A DNA stretch of 54,458 bases from a virus (IMGVR_UViG_3300045256_000069:1-54458); one strand, 5' to 3'. Shown: positions 26,486 to 34,668, counted from the stretch's first letter. Made by a program: numbers and translations. Notes: generated from the letters alone by a model not told the origin.

Positions 26486-27293
26486 CGTCCGGGTCCTTGT
26501 ACTCGTTGCGATAGCCGGGGTGGTTGTCGGCGATGTACTTCTGCAGCTTCGCCATCAGCTTCGGATTGATAAGCTTCTGCGCCTCGTCATGCACGCGCAT
26601 TGCCTGTGCGAACTTCTGGATGCCGCGCTTGTGTTCGGGGCACAGGTAACGACCGGACCACTTGATGATCCAGTCATAGTAATGCTTGTCCTTCGCCTTC
26701 AGTGCGTCGAGCTCGCCAATCGGGTCATCGAGCCACGGCAGCAGCACCACGAAGTACATCGGGTGGCAGGTGACATTGGCGAAGTGGAAATTGATCTCCT
26801 GCACAGGGCAGCCATCGAAATTAAATCTAGAGAGCAGATCGTCGCGCAGGAACACGAGGTCTGCCGGAAACTTCTTGAACAACTCGGTAGTGCGATAGAA
26901 CACGTCCACTGCTGTGGCACGTTGCTTGCCAGCGAGGTACGTCAGCGACACGGCCTGTAGACATGGCCCCATCACTGACGCACGCTTGCTTTTCTTCTCG
27001 GGATCGTTCTTGATGTAGTGGTTATAGCAATGGAACGACACGGAGCCATACTTGTCCTGCTCCTTGCGACGTTCCCACAGCTGAACCGCCACGGCGAGCG
27101 ACTCCTCGTGCAGGTAGAGCTTGTTCAACGCGCGCCGCTTGTGCGACGTGTAGCCCGCGTGTTCATACTGCAGGTCCGCCTCGATGGCATCGAAGGTGAA
27201 GTGGACGTTGCGAATGATCTTGCGGGCACCGGAGAAGAAGTCTGCCTTGCGTCGAGACAGACGACATGCGTTGTGGAGCCAGCCTTCAAGCAC
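26469..27293 (-). CDS. Thymidylate-synthase-fold protein 1 with Asp at the base-recognition site
   Basis: This 274-residue protein is a more divergent TS-fold member: VMGPCLQAV supplies the catalytic Cys, and YRTTELFKKFPADL matches the TS segment YQRSCDVFLGLPFN. Asp again stands 11 residues after the conserved Arg, in place of Asn177. FANVTCHPMYF is similar to the TS segment carrying His and Tyr. It starts at GTG with GAGG seven bases upstream. It overlaps its paralogue by 17 bases. It may work as a partner or as a second (hydroxy)methylase. Confidence 0.65.
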   Translation of the reverse strand: MLEGWLHNACRLSRRKADFFSGARKIIRNVHFTFDAIEADLQYEHAGYTSHKRRALNKLYLHEESLAVAVQLWERRKEQDKYGSVSFHCYNHYIKNDPEKKSKRASVMGPCLQAVSLTYLAGKQRATAVDVFYRTTELFKKFPADLVFLRDDLLSRFNFDGCPVQEINFHFANVTCHPMYFVVLLPWLDDPIGELDALKAKDKHYYDWIIKWSGRYLCPEHKRGIQKFAQAMRVHDEAQKLINPKLMAKLQKYIADNHPGYRNEYKDPDDDESE

Positions 27294-27495
27294 GATGTTT
27301 CCTCGCCATTTGCAGGATGTCTCCCGCGGTCATCCCTTTACGATATGTGATCAATGCGCACATATCGCACTCTAGTGTGTCGCCGCAAGACTTGTTCTCT
27401 TCCTGACGACACACTGTCAACTGCTCGCCCTCTTCGAGATCATCAAGGGCGCACAGTATCGCCTCGAGCTTGGTCTTAAAGTGCTCGGTGGACAT
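27286..27495 (-). CDS. Small cysteine-containing protein, 69 aa
   Basis: A hydrophilic protein starting MSTEHFKTKLEAILCALDDL with five Cys (including SCGDTLECDMC) that could bind zinc. It overlaps the MazG gene by 20 bases and TS protein 1 by 8. I do not recognise the family. Placement suggests a helper in nucleotide metabolism. Confidence 0.55.
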   Translation of the reverse strand: MSTEHFKTKLEAILCALDDLEEGEQLTVCRQEENKSCGDTLECDMCALITYRKGMTAGDILQMARKHRA

Positions 27496-27961
27496 GATCC
27501 TCGACCAGGTCAGTGTGTCGAGGCGGTGTCCAGCCTGCGGGCTTGACGACATCGAACGCGGAGCCGCGCTTGCTCTCCTCAGCCGAGGCAACGCGTATCT
27601 TCTCCATGTTCTTCTTGTGCACTCGGCGCCAGGCCTCGTAGAAGCGATTGTACTCGAAGCCATGGAGATACGCCGTGCCGAGCGCGACATACACCAAGTC
27701 CACGATTGCGTCGAGCTGCTCTTCGAGAAGCTTGGTGATCCGCTCCTCATCGATCTTGCTGGTGGCGCGCTCGTTGCCGAAGATGTCGAGCAGCTCATCC
27801 CTGTGGGTCTTGTACTCGTCCAGCTCTTCCTGCATGAACTTGGTGCGGAAGAAGCCGAGCTCGGGCGGCAATGCACGAGGACGACCGTGGTAGGAAATCT
27901 CGAACTTGTGGTGGAAGTCGGCGATGTCCGCCATGAGATCAGGAGTTGACGTTTGCGTCAT
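27476..27961 (-). CDS. MazG-type nucleotide pyrophosphohydrolase
   Basis: This 161-residue all-helical enzyme has the two acidic pairs of the MazG/HisE superfamily: MQEELDEYKTHRDELLDIFG and EEQLDAIVDLVYVALGTAYLHGF, which bind magnesium for cleavage of an NTP or dNTP to the monophosphate. In phages with altered pyrimidines a related function removes the normal dCTP or dUTP; here the substrate cannot be read from sequence. Kinase and TS-fold genes flank it. Confidence 0.8.
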   Translation of the reverse strand: MTQTSTPDLMADIADFHHKFEISYHGRPRALPPELGFFRTKFMQEELDEYKTHRDELLDIFGNERATSKIDEERITKLLEEQLDAIVDLVYVALGTAYLHGFEYNRFYEAWRRVHKKNMEKIRVASAEESKRGSAFDVVKPAGWTPPRHTDLVEDHVHRAL

Positions 27962-28442
27962 AGCACGCTCTCACAATGAGTTGGACAGTCTCGTCGAACC
28001 GCTCGCCGAGACGATACATGATATTGGCATGGCGAAGCCCCCACGCCTGGTAGGCCGCCAGCAGATCGTTGTACTTTTCCTGCACGCCGGCGAGGTGCTC
28101 AGGATTGTCAGCTTCGGGATTGAACGTGTGACGAGCGAAGCCCTGTGCATCCGGCTGACAGAATACGAAGAGCGGCTTGCTTTCGTAGAAGCGTCGGATC
28201 AGCGGGGCCTTGATGTCGTCGCGCGAGCCGCGGATCATCGCGTAGATCGGCTGACTGACGCAGGGGTGTCGGTCGAAGAGAACGAAGTCGAGCTTCGCGT
28301 AGCGTTCAACTCGTTCGTTCATCTCGCCGGGATATTTGGGAGGACCCTCCGAAGGCTGCACAGGCCAATGAACGCGTGCGCGTATCGCTTCGAGGAGGGT
28401 AGATTTGCCGGCGGCATCGCAACCTTCAATAACAACGTTCAT
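27939..28442 (-). CDS. Deoxynucleoside monophosphate kinase (thymidylate-kinase fold)
   Basis: This 167-residue P-loop kinase has MNVVIEGCDAAGKSTLLEAI (Walker A GCDAAGKST at residue 7), FDRHPCVSQPIY (DR-type motif for nucleotide binding) and a C-terminal kinase-like helix. It would phosphorylate a dNMP, possibly a modified one, for use by the polymerase. It is the first gene of the leftward operon, facing away from the HTH gene at 28520. The start MNVV has GGAG ten bases upstream. Confidence 0.8.
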   Translation of the reverse strand: MNVVIEGCDAAGKSTLLEAIRARVHWPVQPSEGPPKYPGEMNERVERYAKLDFVLFDRHPCVSQPIYAMIRGSRDDIKAPLIRRFYESKPLFVFCQPDAQGFARHTFNPEADNPEHLAGVQEKYNDLLAAYQAWGLRHANIMYRLGERFDETVQLIVRACYDANVNS

Positions 28443-28519
28443 GCGCTGGTTTCTCCGTATCGACAAGACGTGAACATAATGTTAAGACATCGCTTCGTCA
28501 ACCATGAACGGCGAAAGCG

Positions 28520-28714
28520 ATGGACGATTACATCACGGCAAAAGAAGCTGCCGCAGAACTGGGCCTGAAGTATCACACCTTCATGAGCCGGTGCCGCCGC
28601 GGGAGGATACCTTTCCTCCGCAAGGGGTGGGCCGTGTTCATCAAGAAAGAGGACGTGCAGCGGGTTCGGGAAAATGGGCATCGTGACAGCAACCTGGCGC
28701 AAGCAGCCGGGTGA
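28520..28714 (+). CDS. Excisionase-like HTH protein, 64 aa
   Basis: A MerR/excisionase-type winged helix: YITAKEAAAELGLKYHTFMSRCRRGRIPFLRKG then FIKKEDVQRVREN. Such small proteins bind DNA near origins or att sites; no integrase is present here, so a role in replication initiation or regulation is more likely. It overlaps the primase-helicase gene by 41 bases and is divergent from the kinase gene across about 75 bases. A weak promoter-like TCGACA-16-TTAAGA lies in the gap. Confidence 0.75.
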   Translation: MDDYITAKEAAAELGLKYHTFMSRCRRGRIPFLRKGWAVFIKKEDVQRVRENGHRDSNLAQAAG

Positions 28715-30608
28715 TTTTTTCTGCATATCAACGAAGACTCGGGGAGGCGACTGGCAGGATCACTTCTTTAGCCGTGACCAATTCAGCCAAGTTAATCGGT
28801 TCATCGAAGAGAACGCGGACAAGAACCTTTACTGGTGTCCGCATGGCTTTTCGAAGAAGCGACGGCTGAAGAAGTACGCGGTCAAACCGAAGCTCCTGTG
28901 GGCAGACCTCGATCACGTTGATCCGCGCAAGTTAAACGGCACACAGCCGACGCTGGCGTGGGAGTCGTCACCAAATCGGTTTGCCGGCATCTGGCATATC
29001 GACCAGGAGATGACAGAGGAGCTCAACCAGTCGCTCACTATGTCGATTGGTGCCGACCGTGGTGGCTGGGACTTGACGCAGGTCTTGCGCATCCCCGGCA
29101 CGACGAACTACAAATATGGCAAGGGCGTACCCGGCAGGAAGCTGTGGTGGAAAGCCGACGAGATCGTTCCGGTCAAGGAGCTGCGCAAGCATCTCAAGCT
29201 GTCGATCAACACGACCGACGGTGAAGGCGGCTTCGTCAGTGATCGTGGGCTCGCACGCAAGATCTACGAGAAGTACGCCAAGCGCATGAAGCCCGACGTG
29301 CGCAAGATGATCCTCGCAGAACGCGCCGTCGGTGATCGCAGTAAGGTCCTGTGGCATCTCGGCCAGTCGCTCATCAACATCGGACTCACGCGCGATGAGT
29401 GGTTGACGCTCGTTAGCTCGACAGTGTGGAACAAGTTCGAGAAACATCCTCGCCAGCTAGAGAGGGAGTACGACAAGATACTCGGGCAGCGTCTACCGGG
29501 CGCGCGTGCAATCGATCTGTCGGACGATGAGGAAGCCGGCGAGGCACCACTGTTCGACTTCGAGGGTGGGCTCAAGCGGCTGAGCGACGAAGAAGAGCGA
29601 GACGTCAACTGGCTGATACCGGGATGGATCGCTAGATCGGAGATCACGATTGTCGAGGGCGATCCGGGCGTAGGCAAGTCGTGGTTCACTCAGTACATCG
29701 GTGCACTGGCGATCAAGGGCAAACGACTCAAGACACACCATCAATACATGAAGCGTGCGATGCACGGGACGAGCGTCTTGTATATCGACATGGAGAACGC
29801 GGTCAACGTCATCACTAAGCCTCGCATGACTGACCTCGGCCTGTCGAAGGAAGAGCAGCATCGCTTCATCGTGTTTGACAAACCGTTCTCGCTCACCGAT
29901 CCTGATGCAGTTGAGGCAGTGCGCAAATACCTCGAGAAGGTCAAGGGAACGCCTGACGAGATCGGACTGATCGTATTCGACACGATCAACGTCTATCTAG
30001 GCGACACTGACTCTCACAAGGCTGCTGAGGTCGCTCAAAGCATGTCGCACCTGACGCAGATGTGTCGCGACTTCGAGCTCGCTATCGTTGTCATCAGGCA
30101 TCTCACGAAAGGCTCACAGGGAGGCAGCGCGCTGTATCGAGGACAAGGCTCGATGGCGTTCGCCGGCAATGCACGCATGGTCGTCCGGATCGCGAAGCAT
30201 CCGATGCGTGACGATGGCACGCTCGTCGCCAAGGTCATCAAGACCAACATCTCTAAGTTCGAGCCTGCCCTGTGCTGGCGACTCGAGGAAGGCGAGAGAA
30301 AACCCGGTCGCGATCATACGCCGACGTGGGTGGTCATCGAGGACTTTGACCTCGACGTGAAGGACGACGACCTCGGCAAGGTCGAGGACAAGAAGAAGGA
30401 CAAGGAGAAGGGCGATCCGCTTACTGACGCCAAGATATGGCTGCAGTCGAAGCTCGACAACGAGGGCGCGTGTTTCGTGTTAGCCCTGCATGACGAGATG
30501 AAGAAGCGGAACAAGCCGTTCAATGAGAAGGTGCTCGACAAGGCGGCACGCGAGCTCAACGTGCATCGCAAGAAGGTCGGCAACTCGTGGAAGTGGTCAC
30601 TAAAATAA
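28674..30608 (+). CDS. Primase-helicase (RepB-like primase plus RecA-type helicase)
   Basis: This 644-residue protein has an N-terminal archaeo-eukaryotic-type primase part (LLWADLDHVDP with the DxD-like acids, VLRIPGTTNYKYGK further on) and, from about residue 310, a RepA/AAA_25 helicase: WLIPGWIARSEITIVEGDPGVGKS (Walker A), IGLIVFDTINVYLG (Walker B) and IVVIRHLTKG. It should prime and unwind DNA at the phage origin. A Lys-rich linker and small winged-helix-like end complete it. It converges on the leftward DUF932 gene. Confidence 0.85.
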   Translation: MGIVTATWRKQPGDFFCISTKTRGGDWQDHFFSRDQFSQVNRFIEENADKNLYWCPHGFSKKRRLKKYAVKPKLLWADLDHVDPRKLNGTQPTLAWESSPNRFAGIWHIDQEMTEELNQSLTMSIGADRGGWDLTQVLRIPGTTNYKYGKGVPGRKLWWKADEIVPVKELRKHLKLSINTTDGEGGFVSDRGLARKIYEKYAKRMKPDVRKMILAERAVGDRSKVLWHLGQSLINIGLTRDEWLTLVSSTVWNKFEKHPRQLEREYDKILGQRLPGARAIDLSDDEEAGEAPLFDFEGGLKRLSDEEERDVNWLIPGWIARSEITIVEGDPGVGKSWFTQYIGALAIKGKRLKTHHQYMKRAMHGTSVLYIDMENAVNVITKPRMTDLGLSKEEQHRFIVFDKPFSLTDPDAVEAVRKYLEKVKGTPDEIGLIVFDTINVYLGDTDSHKAAEVAQSMSHLTQMCRDFELAIVVIRHLTKGSQGGSALYRGQGSMAFAGNARMVVRIAKHPMRDDGTLVAKVIKTNISKFEPALCWRLEEGERKPGRDHTPTWVVIEDFDLDVKDDDLGKVEDKKKDKEKGDPLTDAKIWLQSKLDNEGACFVLALHDEMKKRNKPFNEKVLDKAARELNVHRKKVGNSWKWSLK

Positions 30609-30628
30609 GAGGGGCATTCGCGCCCCTC
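30602..30628 (-). terminator. Terminator between convergent primase-helicase and DUF932 genes
   Basis: GAGGGGC pairs with GCCCCTC around a 6-base loop. On the minus strand it is followed by TTATTTTA, so it should end transcription from the DUF932 gene; rightward it has no U-tract but may still slow polymerase. Confidence 0.7.
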
Positions 30629-30655
30629 CCAAGTCACACAGGAAGCGTGTAGTGC

Positions 30656-31603
30656 TCAGGCTGCCATGTCGAGCAGTGTGCTGAGCACCTTGTCCTTCAT
30701 CTGCGCAGTCTTGCCGACCCAGGCGCGCTCGAGGCGCTTGTCGGGCGTGCGCGATGCCAGGTGATCAGCCCAGTAGGTGACGGCGTTGAACACGCCCCAG
30801 GCGTTGCCCGGGACGGCGCCAGGCGCGCGCTCGTACACGTCGAGCAGCAACTTCATGCGCGGTGCGAACACGCCGGCTTCGGTGCGGTGCGTCACGAGCT
30901 GCTCGACATCATCGCCCTTCTGGAAAACCGGTGCGAGGATGCGCACCACGTCGTCCATGTTGACCTTGATCTTCGACAGCTTCTTGGCGTTCTTCTCGAA
31001 GCCCATGTGCACTTCCTCGGTCACGCCGAACACGTCCTTGGCGCGGTCGATGATCGAGTCGTCAAACTCCTTCCTGTGGTGGATGCGCATCTCGGTCGAC
31101 ACTTCGCGCAGCGCCATAGTCATGGTGTTCATGCACACGACGCGGACGTTGGTCGCCTTGAAGATCGCCGACTTGCCCTGCTCGTGCGGCGACGCCAGCA
31201 GCAGGTAGTTGCGCAGCTTGTCGCCCTTCGTGACCTCGATGTCACGCTTCAGGCGCGCCAGGCCCCAGATCAGCTTGCCGCCCTTGAGCGAGCCGGCCGT
31301 TTCCATCGTGGCGCCGCCCGCTTTCGCGAACGCGTCGAACAGCTTGAACGTATCGCGGTTCTGGTGGGGATGGTAGTCCTTGCCGACCACGTCGAGCACC
31401 TTGCCGTCGCTGTCGCGGACAAGAGCGTAGTGGCCGTAGACGTCCTTGCCGTCGGCCAGAAACATCTTCTCCTTGTTGACGCGCCAATCGATGCCGGCGG
31501 TCTTGAGCGCGGCGGTGGGCGTCGGGGCGTCAGCGACGTATTCGCCGAGGCCGTGCCACGGAACCTCGTTGGTATACATCATGGTCTCGACAGCTGCGGG
31601 CAT
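30656..31603 (-). CDS. DUF932 protein (phage/plasmid-like)
   Basis: This 315-residue protein matches DUF932: EVPWHGLGEYV near the N-terminus, then MFLADGKDVYGHYALVRDSDG and SPHEQGKSAIFKATNVRVVCMNTM. Members are widespread in phages and plasmids and of unknown function. Start chosen at MPAAVETMM because AGGAG lies six bases before it; a longer frame starts at 31630. Its promoter has a CtrA-type TTAA-N7-TTAA box 18 bp before the -35. Confidence 0.85.
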   Translation of the reverse strand: MPAAVETMMYTNEVPWHGLGEYVADAPTPTAALKTAGIDWRVNKEKMFLADGKDVYGHYALVRDSDGKVLDVVGKDYHPHQNRDTFKLFDAFAKAGGATMETAGSLKGGKLIWGLARLKRDIEVTKGDKLRNYLLLASPHEQGKSAIFKATNVRVVCMNTMTMALREVSTEMRIHHRKEFDDSIIDRAKDVFGVTEEVHMGFEKNAKKLSKIKVNMDDVVRILAPVFQKGDDVEQLVTHRTEAGVFAPRMKLLLDVYERAPGAVPGNAWGVFNAVTYWADHLASRTPDKRLERAWVGKTAQMKDKVLSTLLDMAA

Positions 31604-31642
31604 TGTAGTCTCCTGTGTTGAGCTCGTCATCGAGCATGACGT

Positions 31643-31705
31643 AATCTAACACAGTGATGAGCGCACTCAACGCCATCAGAGAGTTTTGGTTAACAAAGCG
31701 TTAAG
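31643..31705 (-). promoter_or_regulatory. Leftward promoter of DUF932 with CtrA-type box
   Basis: On the minus strand the box CTTAACGCTTTGTTAAC (31689-31705) is followed after 18 bp by -35 TTGAGT (31665-31670), a 16-bp spacer and -10 TAGATT (31643-31648). The 17-mer is identical to those at 36477-36493 and 45060-45076. Confidence 0.75.
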
Positions 31706-31714
31706 TGGCTGCAT

Positions 31715-31743
31715 TTGCGATTAATTGCATACAGTGTTAGTAT
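31715..31743 (+). promoter_or_regulatory. Rightward promoter of the fibre cassette
   Basis: TTGCGA (31715-31720), a 17-bp spacer and TAGTAT (31738-31743) precede the gene at 31782. The CtrA-type box at 31689-31705 lies just upstream and is shared with the divergent DUF932 promoter. Confidence 0.5.
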
Positions 31744-31781
31744 TGCGCCCGGGAATACACCACAAACCCAGGGGGTACATC

Positions 31782-32099
31782 ATGACTGACCGCGCACACG
31801 TTGTTTTTGCCAAGATCAAGGGACGCTCGCGAGACACGGGCGCAGGAATGCCGGTGTACGGCGGAGACATCCAGTACTCCGAGACGCTGACTGTGAGTGC
31901 ATCGCCGCAGACCACTTCTATCTCCGCGCCGGACCAGACGTTCGACGTGTTCGCCGACATCACGACGGAGACGAGCTGCTGGGTTGCCACAGGTGCCACG
32001 CCTGCACCGGGAAGCAATCCCCGCTGGCTGCTGCTTGCCAACCAGAGCCTGACGCTTCGGCTGAAGTCCGGCGACAAGGTAGCTGTGGTGGCAGCATGA
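31782..32099 (+). CDS. Small beta-rich protein, probable virion or surface protein
   Basis: A 105-residue protein of beta composition (IQYSETLTVSASPQTTSISAPDQTFDVF, later WLLLANQSLTLRLKSGDKVAVV), similar in feel to small phage tip or decoration proteins. GGGGG lies six bases before the ATG at 31782. It ends ATGA, coupled to the Calx-beta protein, so the two probably act together. No family recognised. Confidence 0.6.
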   Translation: MTDRAHVVFAKIKGRSRDTGAGMPVYGGDIQYSETLTVSASPQTTSISAPDQTFDVFADITTETSCWVATGATPAPGSNPRWLLLANQSLTLRLKSGDKVAVVAA

Positions 32100-33433
32100 G
32101 GAACAGTCGGAACGTAAGACACTCACGACGCACCGGAACCGGTGGTAGCTCTTCAGGAGGTGACGACTTGCCCTCATACTATTCCGTCAACAGCCCCTCG
32201 GGTTCCGAAGGCGGCAACATGGTCTTCACGATCTCGCGCACTCAGGCGGGCATCGCGGAGCGCGTGAACTTCACGCTCACAGGTACAGCAACCAGCGGAG
32301 TCGATTACACACCGCCGGCCAATCTCTACGTCGACTTCCTCGCCGCAGACACGAGCAAGCAGGTCACGATCCCAGTCGCGACGGACTTGGTCAACGATGC
32401 GGCCGAGACCATCATCATGACGCTGACCAGCATCGTGAACACCTCGCGTCTCACTACTCCCGTGGGTACGGGGACGATCACCGACCTGACTGCAGCTCCT
32501 GTGTATACCGTCGCAGTGTCCGGCAGCCCGACAGCTGAAGCTGGCTCGGCGATGACGTTCACGATCACTCGCACAACGACTGGCCTGGCGCAGACGGCGA
32601 ACTTCACGCTGACGGGTACAGCGACCGAAGGAGTCGACTACACGACCTCCGCCTCGACCTCGGTGAGCTTCGCGGCCGGGGACACGTCGAAGACCGTGAC
32701 TATCACACCGCTGTCGGATACCAACTACGCTGAGAGCGACGAGACCGTTATCCTCACGCTGACCTCGATCACCGGCTCGGGCACTGGTAGTGTCGGATCG
32801 CCGGGCTCGGCTACGGGCACGATCACCAACGTGGTCACCTACGCCTACTGGGACAACGCGAACAAGGGCACGGGCAGCTTTGCTCCCGTCCTCGCCAACG
32901 TCAACAGCGTGCTGCGTTCTGTGAAGCCGAGCGCCGGTGGTCAGCGCGGCACAGTGCGCGGCAACGCGGGCAAGTCCAGCGGCAAGTGGTATTTCGAGCT
33001 GAAGCTTGTCTCGGGTACCGACGGCAACTTCGGCATGTCGCTCAACTCGGTCAGCCTCAACCAAGATATGTCGGGTGTCAACAACACCTTCCAGATCGTG
33101 ATCTTCAATGGCAACGTCTATGTCAATGGGTCATTGACGAGCGGCGTGACACCGAGGCAGCCCGGCGTCTACTTCTTCGCTCTCGACAGGGACGCGGGCA
33201 AGGTGTACGTCGGAACATGCACGACGGCAGGTGCGAGCGTCGCCTGGGCGAACAGCGCTAACCCCGATGCCGGAACGGGCGGGATCACATGGAACCCGTC
33301 CGGTGCAGTGTTCTTCGATGCAAGTCCGTACTGGTCGGGCTCGCAGACCGAAGTGCAAGTCAACTGCGGTCAGGATGCGTTCATCGGACCCAAGAACTCG
33401 GTCTGCACAACGTTCAATCCCTGGACCATCTGA
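32096..33433 (+). CDS. Calx-beta repeat protein with SPRY-like C-terminus
   Basis: This 445-residue protein has two Calx-beta-type repeats (about 35-120 and 138-230), each with the sequence pattern FTLTGTATxGVDYT and an acidic turn (AETIIMTLTSI / DETVILTLTSI). The C-terminal 190 residues (GKWYFELKLVSGTDGNFGM, VYFFALDRDAGKVYVGTC) look like a SPRY domain, as in some phage fibres. It is most likely a virion adhesin or decoration protein. It lies far from the structural genes, against the strand of its neighbours, and its 3' end overlaps the converging gene by 64 bases. Confidence 0.7.
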   Translation: MRNSRNVRHSRRTGTGGSSSGGDDLPSYYSVNSPSGSEGGNMVFTISRTQAGIAERVNFTLTGTATSGVDYTPPANLYVDFLAADTSKQVTIPVATDLVNDAAETIIMTLTSIVNTSRLTTPVGTGTITDLTAAPVYTVAVSGSPTAEAGSAMTFTITRTTTGLAQTANFTLTGTATEGVDYTTSASTSVSFAAGDTSKTVTITPLSDTNYAESDETVILTLTSITGSGTGSVGSPGSATGTITNVVTYAYWDNANKGTGSFAPVLANVNSVLRSVKPSAGGQRGTVRGNAGKSSGKWYFELKLVSGTDGNFGMSLNSVSLNQDMSGVNNTFQIVIFNGNVYVNGSLTSGVTPRQPGVYFFALDRDAGKVYVGTCTTAGASVAWANSANPDAGTGGITWNPSGAVFFDASPYWSGSQTEVQVNCGQDAFIGPKNSVCTTFNPWTI

Positions 33434-33936
33434 CGATACCAGGTGGGTGGGCCTCGACGCGTCCAACGCGCGTTCATCCCATCCACCTTCCACTTCGCCG
33501 CCATATACTGTCTATAGGCCGAGTGGACATCGTTGACGTGAGTGAAGTCGAGACCTCGCGCTAAGCTACGCGCACAGTTCACGAACTCCGTACGCTCGAC
33601 CGGGATACGCTTTCCCCTGATCAGCTCGGGCATTCGATCAGCGGCGCACAGGATGATTGTCGAGCTGGCGTGCTCACGATCATATCGCCGGCTGTATTCC
33701 TTCAGCAGCCACTCAGCGTGCAGGATCAACCACGACAGGTTGTCGGATGATGCACGCGCCCAGACAGCGCACGGGTGGTTGACGTGCGTCGGTCGATAGC
33801 CAAGATGCACGCCCATGACCTGTGACCAAGTCGTGCTGATCAGCTGTGCAGTCTCGAGCACCATCTTGACGAGGCGTCGATCATCGAGCGCTTCCGCGCA
33901 CAACTTCGCCGAGGGATGGGTTGCGAAGATGTTCAT
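33370..33936 (-). CDS. Conserved phage protein of the MNIF..NHP..W type
   Basis: This 188-residue protein starts MNIFATHPSAKLCAEALDD, followed by RLVKMVLETAQLIST, NHPCAVWARASSDNLSWL and a C-terminal MNARWTRRGPPTW. I recognise this as a widespread family of uncharacterised proteins in tailed phages. No catalytic assignment is known to me. It starts with AAGGGG upstream, overlaps DHFR by ATGA, and its 3' end overlaps the Calx-beta gene on the opposite strand. Confidence 0.7.
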   Translation of the reverse strand: MNIFATHPSAKLCAEALDDRRLVKMVLETAQLISTTWSQVMGVHLGYRPTHVNHPCAVWARASSDNLSWLILHAEWLLKEYSRRYDREHASSTIILCAADRMPELIRGKRIPVERTEFVNCARSLARGLDFTHVNDVHSAYRQYMAAKWKVDGMNARWTRRGPPTWYRQMVQGLNVVQTEFLGPMNAS

Positions 33937-34460
33937 TGGAACCCCTTGAAGAACGGCCACTTCGCTTCGCGCGTCTGCTTGATGTGATCGGCGATGCTGC
34001 CCCACAATTTGGCTGCGTGCGTGTTGCCGGTCTTGAGCAGTCGACGGCCTGTGCTGCGCGTCCACTCCTCCATCTTCACGTTCTCCATGATCGCGCCCGT
34101 ATCATCGTTCCAGAGCGACGGCATGACGCGATCAGCCACGCCGTCGTAGTTGATGTGAGTGATGTAGGAGCGACGGATCAGACCGCTGCGCAACCAGACC
34201 ATGTAGATCGTCATGCCGCCGATCACGATGCCGTCGGGGTGCTTGTGCGCGATGTCGCGCGGGTCCTCGTGTCGCCGCTGAATGTAGAGCGTGCGATCCG
34301 GAAGCGGAGGCAGCTTCGCGGCGGTCACAGGACCGACGATGAGCGTGCGTCCCTTCGTCATGCCTTGGAACCAACGAAGGTCCTCAGCGTCGTTCCAGGG
34401 CAGCTTGCCATCGAGGCCGAGTTGTCCGTGTTTACCCACTGCTGCTATCAAGTCGACCAC
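33933..34460 (-). CDS. Dihydrofolate reductase
   Basis: This 175-residue enzyme reduces dihydrofolate with NADPH. It shows LIAAVGKHGQLGLDGKLPWN with the active-site Asp (AEDLRWF), KGRTLIVGPVTA for NADPH binding, and VIGGMTIYMVW. GTG at 34460 with GGAG seven bases upstream is chosen; a longer frame runs to 34532 but overlaps the next gene. The enzyme fits a TS-type reductive methylation that makes dihydrofolate, so at least one TS-fold protein in this phage probably runs a true methylation. Confidence 0.85.
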   Translation of the reverse strand: MVDLIAAVGKHGQLGLDGKLPWNDAEDLRWFQGMTKGRTLIVGPVTAAKLPPLPDRTLYIQRRHEDPRDIAHKHPDGIVIGGMTIYMVWLRSGLIRRSYITHINYDGVADRVMPSLWNDDTGAIMENVKMEEWTRSTGRRLLKTGNTHAAKLWGSIADHIKQTREAKWPFFKGFQ

Positions 34461-34668
34461 GTCGTCTCTCCTGTTGTTGCTCGTAGAACTTAAGCTTGTC
34501 GAGTCGTGCGCGCAACGCGTTGTTCTCTTCAATTGTCAGCGCGCGTGACCTGATCGCTTCGCTGTAGTTATGCACGAGCGAGCTGAGCAGGTTCACAGGT
34601 ACGCTTATGCTCCGTCGTCCCCGATGTCGTGCAATGGCGTTCTTGAGGAATTGAATTTCTTGTTCCAT
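34432..34668 (-). CDS. Small coiled-coil protein, 78 aa
   Basis: The protein is helical throughout, with an EENNALRARLDKLKFYEQQQERRRG coiled coil at the C-terminus. No family recognised. It lies in an operon of small genes and overlaps DHFR by 29 bases. Confidence 0.5.
   Translation of the reverse strand: MEQEIQFLKNAIARHRGRRSISVPVNLLSSLVHNYSEAIRSRALTIEENNALRARLDKLKFYEQQQERRRGRLDSSSG

Noticed and set aside
28520-28714. Excisionase as evidence of a temperate phage
   Set aside because: There is no integrase, attachment repeat or repressor pair; the protein is joined to a primase-helicase gene, so a replication or regulatory role is simpler.
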